A DNA stretch of 64,000 nt from G965207335 sp965207335 (lineage in GTDB: Bacteria; Pseudomonadota; Gammaproteobacteria; PS1; Pseudothioglobaceae), in contig OZ242267.1 of assembly GCA_965207335.1 (NCBI GenBank), positions 1 to 64,000 of the forward strand. The letters run 5' to 3'. The notes beneath the pieces were generated by a model. That model searched no databases. It was not told the DNA's origin and saw nothing but the letters and a program-made list of their open reading frames with translations. How positions within the stretch are numbered: the stretch's first letter is position 1; each line of letters starts with the position of its first letter. A program made the translations under genes and the position numbers. This document shows, piece by piece, positions 61,813 through 64,000 of this stretch.

Positions 61813-62738
61813 TGCGTATTATTTTTGCTGGAACGCCAATATTTGCTAAGGAAATATTAGCAGAGATTCATAAACAACACGAGATTTTAATAGTATATTG
61901 TCAAAGTGATAAACCGCAAGGTAGGGGTATGAAATTATCAAAACCTGCTAGCAAAGAATATGCTATAAAACACAATTTAAAGGTAGCACAACCTGATAAA
62001 TTTACCAAAGAAGAGATAGTAAAATTACAACAATTACAAGCAGATATTATGGTAGTTGTTGCTTATGGCAAAATATTACCTAAAAATATCTTAACAATAC
62101 CTAAATACGGTTGTTTAAATATTCATACTTCTTTACTACCAAGATGGCGGGGCAGTGCACCAATACAAAGGGCAATCTTAGCAGGTGATAAGCAAACAGG
62201 GGTTTGTATTATGCAAATGGATGAGGGCTTAGATACTGGCGATATTGTTGATTGTAAAGTTTGTAATATAAATGCTGATGATAATGCTAGTATGCTACAT
62301 GATAAACTAATAATTATAGCCAAAGAATTAATTATTAATACCTTAAATAATATTACTAACATACAACCTAAGAGACAAAATACAGAGGGTATTTGTTATG
62401 CAAATAAACTCATAAAAAATGAGGCTTGGATAAACTGGCAACAAAGTGCAATTAAAATACATAATCAAATAAGGGCATTTAACCCGTATCCTATAGCTCA
62501 AACTTATGCAGATGGTAATAAATTTAATAAAACTATTATTAAAATTATAAAAGCAGAGGTTATTATTGCTAAAAATAGCAATAAATTAATATCTGAAGTA
62601 ATAGCACAATCAAAATTAGGTATTGATGTGCAAACTAAAGACGGAATTTTAAGAATTACAAAGTTGCAATTATCTGGTAAAAAAATAACCGATGCTACAA
62701 GTTTTATTAATTCTTATACAATATCTAAGTTTTATTAA
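61812..62738 (+). CDS. fmt: Methionyl-tRNA formyltransferase
   Basis: 308 residues; formylates initiator Met-tRNA. The N-terminal domain has FAGTPIFAKEIL (5-16) and the catalytic NIHTSLLPRWRGSAPIQ (103-119) with MDEGLDTGD (137-144); the C-terminal OB-fold domain (about 205-308) is present. Usually paired with def; here it follows argH, a one-base stop-start overlap. A MITE begins two bases after its stop. Confidence 0.95.
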   Translation: MRIIFAGTPIFAKEILAEIHKQHEILIVYCQSDKPQGRGMKLSKPASKEYAIKHNLKVAQPDKFTKEEIVKLQQLQADIMVVVAYGKILPKNILTIPKYGCLNIHTSLLPRWRGSAPIQRAILAGDKQTGVCIMQMDEGLDTGDIVDCKVCNINADDNASMLHDKLIIIAKELIINTLNNITNIQPKRQNTEGICYANKLIKNEAWINWQQSAIKIHNQIRAFNPYPIAQTYADGNKFNKTIIKIIKAEVIIAKNSNKLISEVIAQSKLGIDVQTKDGILRITKLQLSGKKITDATSFINSYTISKFY

Positions 62739-62739
62739 C

Positions 62740-62901
62740 GAGACCTTTGCATAATATGAATAATCATCAAAAACCCACTTTTCACCAACTTAGCTATTTT
62801 CTTAAAACCAGCTTTAGCCCTGCTAGGGCAGGCTTTAAGAAAATAACTAATTCGGCAAAAATTGAATTTTTGCTAATCAACCCTATTTATGCAAAGGCCT
62901 C
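62740..62901 (+). mobile_element. MITE copy, subfamily B, 162 bp
   Basis: Termini GAGACCTTTGCATAAT and GCAAAGGCCTC. The interior contains a strong hairpin (CTTTAGCCCTGC-TAG-GGCAGGCTTTAAG region). The open frame MNNHQKPTFHQLSYFL runs through it. Target duplication not clear. Lies between fmt and trmL and may act as a terminator-like structure. Confidence 0.82.
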
Positions 62902-62930
62902 TAATTTATAAAAAACCCTAACTTTTATTT

Positions 62931-63392
62931 ATGCAGCAACCTTTAAATATTGTTTTATATGAGCCAGAAATCCCGCCAAATACTGGTAATATTATGCGTT
63001 TATGTGCCAACATAGGAGCAAAACTACACTTGATTAAGCCTTATGGTTTTGATTTAGATGCAAAAAGTCTAAGGCGTGCTGGACTTGATTATTACGATTT
63101 AACTAATGTCATTGAATATGATGATTTTGCCCATTTTTTAACAAGTAATAACATATCATCTAATAGACTTTTTTGTGCAAGTACTAAAACAAATAATCGT
63201 TATAATGAGCAAATTTATGAAGCTGGAGATTATTTACTTTTTGGCCCTGAAACTCGTGGTTTACCCTTAGATATTAGAGAAAAATATACTTGTATTGCCT
63301 TGCCTATGGTTAAAAACTCACGCAGTTTAAACCTCTCAAATGCAGTTGCGATTATTGCCTATGAGGCTTGGAGGCAGTTGGGGTTTTTGTAG
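62931..63392 (+). CDS. trmL: tRNA (cytidine/uridine-34 2'-O)-methyltransferase
   Basis: 153 residues, SPOUT methyltransferase. Visible motifs: PNTGNIMRLCANIGAKLHLI (about 17-36), LLFGPETRGLP (about 103-113) and the knot RSLNLSNAVAIIAYEAWRQLG. Modifies the wobble base of tRNA-Leu isoacceptors. Length equals the family norm (157 in E. coli). Confidence 0.93.
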   Translation: MQQPLNIVLYEPEIPPNTGNIMRLCANIGAKLHLIKPYGFDLDAKSLRRAGLDYYDLTNVIEYDDFAHFLTSNNISSNRLFCASTKTNNRYNEQIYEAGDYLLFGPETRGLPLDIREKYTCIALPMVKNSRSLNLSNAVAIIAYEAWRQLGFL

Positions 63393-63419
63393 TGGTGGTT
63401 AAAATACTTTATAAGCAAA

Positions 63420-64000
63420 ACATAAAAGAGTTAGAATTACACCTATCGTCATTGCGAGCTTTTGTAAAAAGGCGTGAGATTGCCACACACTAAAAAGTAG
63501 TGTTCGCAATGACAGTGGGAGTAATTGAGTGCCAGTGTGTTGGTTGTAATGTGATTTAAAAAAGCACCCAGAATAATGAATTGGAATTACACCCACCGTC
63601 ATTGCGAGCCTTGTAAAAGGCGTGGCAATCTCATCCTACAAAAGCGGTGTAAGTTAATAATACTATTTTTTTAATAGTAAGCAAAGCTCACTTTGGGGAA
63701 TATCCCCAAACCCCTAACAGCAATTACAGGTTGTTTAGTTTGTGTGAAGTTGTACTGCTTATTTTTTAATTGAGGGGCAGAACTAGTTTTCGTATTACAG
63801 TTACCGTACAACTGCCCCTCAAACTCCCCATATAGAAATTGTGCCTGTAAGTTACATTTTTGTTGTGAGATATTCGCGGTGTGATTTTAAAAAAGCATTA
63901 AGAATTGAGAATTGGAATTATACCCACCGTCATTGCGAGACTTGATAAAAGGCGTGGCAATCTCATCCTACAAATTAAACCTGCTTTAGTTTATCAACGC
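63420..64000. repeat. Dispersed-repeat block III
   Basis: The stretch after trmL carries the same modules as 28-31 kb: CGTCATTGCGAG palindromes at about 63443-63515, 63595-63645 and 63926-63975, TTTGGGGAATATCCCCAAAC at about 63692 and AGGGGCAG...CTGCCCCTC at about 63773-63820. No credible gene. Confidence 0.8.

Overview
The window is AT-rich (roughly 30% GC by eye) and reads as a gammaproteobacterial chromosome. Support comes from the pdxA-rsmA-apaG-apaH run, fabF/acpP, RNase T, a YciK-like SDR, rmuC and an E. coli-type PepN. Some traits (membrane pyrophosphatase, LysR regulator, rhodanese/MBL protein, orphan encapsulated-ferritin-like protein, many small dispersed repeats) would suit a low-GC marine or symbiotic lineage such as the SUP05/Thioglobaceae group. 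That placement is inference only.

Layout. 0-12 kb: gadB, clpB, a secreted rhodanese/MBL protein and hppA, interleaved with eight small repetitive peptide genes and a DUF2335 gene. 12-28 kb: housekeeping genes (LysR-pepN, fabF-acpP, tRNA-Asn, an RND pump with its adaptor, pdxA-rsmA-apaG-apaH, a MazG-like enzyme, pncC). 28-31.5 kb: a thicket of dispersed palindromic repeats holding one aspartic-protease-like gene. 31.5-34.5 kb: nuoM-nuoN. 34.7-41.1 kb: thirteen intact peptide genes and one broken one, created partly by a 2,423-bp tandem duplication. 41.4-49.2 kb: encapsulated-ferritin-like gene, HinfI-like restriction-modification pair, azlCD, a sodium:alanine symporter, a decayed MBL gene, an ABM-domain protein and sdaA. 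49.5-52.6 kb: seven peptide genes and one broken one on the minus strand. 52.9-63.4 kb: ilvD, rnt, plsC, gph-rmuC-SDR, hemC, a thioredoxin-like gene, argH-fmt and trmL, punctuated by miniature inverted-repeat elements. 63.4-64 kb: the dispersed repeats return.

The stand-out feature is a family of 28 intact and 2 broken genes in six loci. Each encodes a 60-70 residue leader resembling the nitrile-hydratase-like leader peptide (NHLP) of proteusin-type RiPPs, ending in a conserved x-A-A/G motif. A core of mostly 40-58 residues follows, built from tripeptides of the form [G/S/A]-[S/T]-[aliphatic or small]. No modifying enzyme, protease or exporter for them lies in the window. This looks like a large, actively duplicating combinatorial precursor family whose maturation machinery must be elsewhere, or absent if the peptides are used unmodified.

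A second theme is a miniature inverted-repeat element family (12 copies, termini GAGACCTTTGCATAAA, probable 5-bp target duplications). It repeatedly lands at gene edges and now supplies stop codons (pdxA, plsC, thioredoxin-like gene), a possible ribosome-binding site (gph) and a replacement N-terminus (periplasmic protein at 18.6-19.2 kb).
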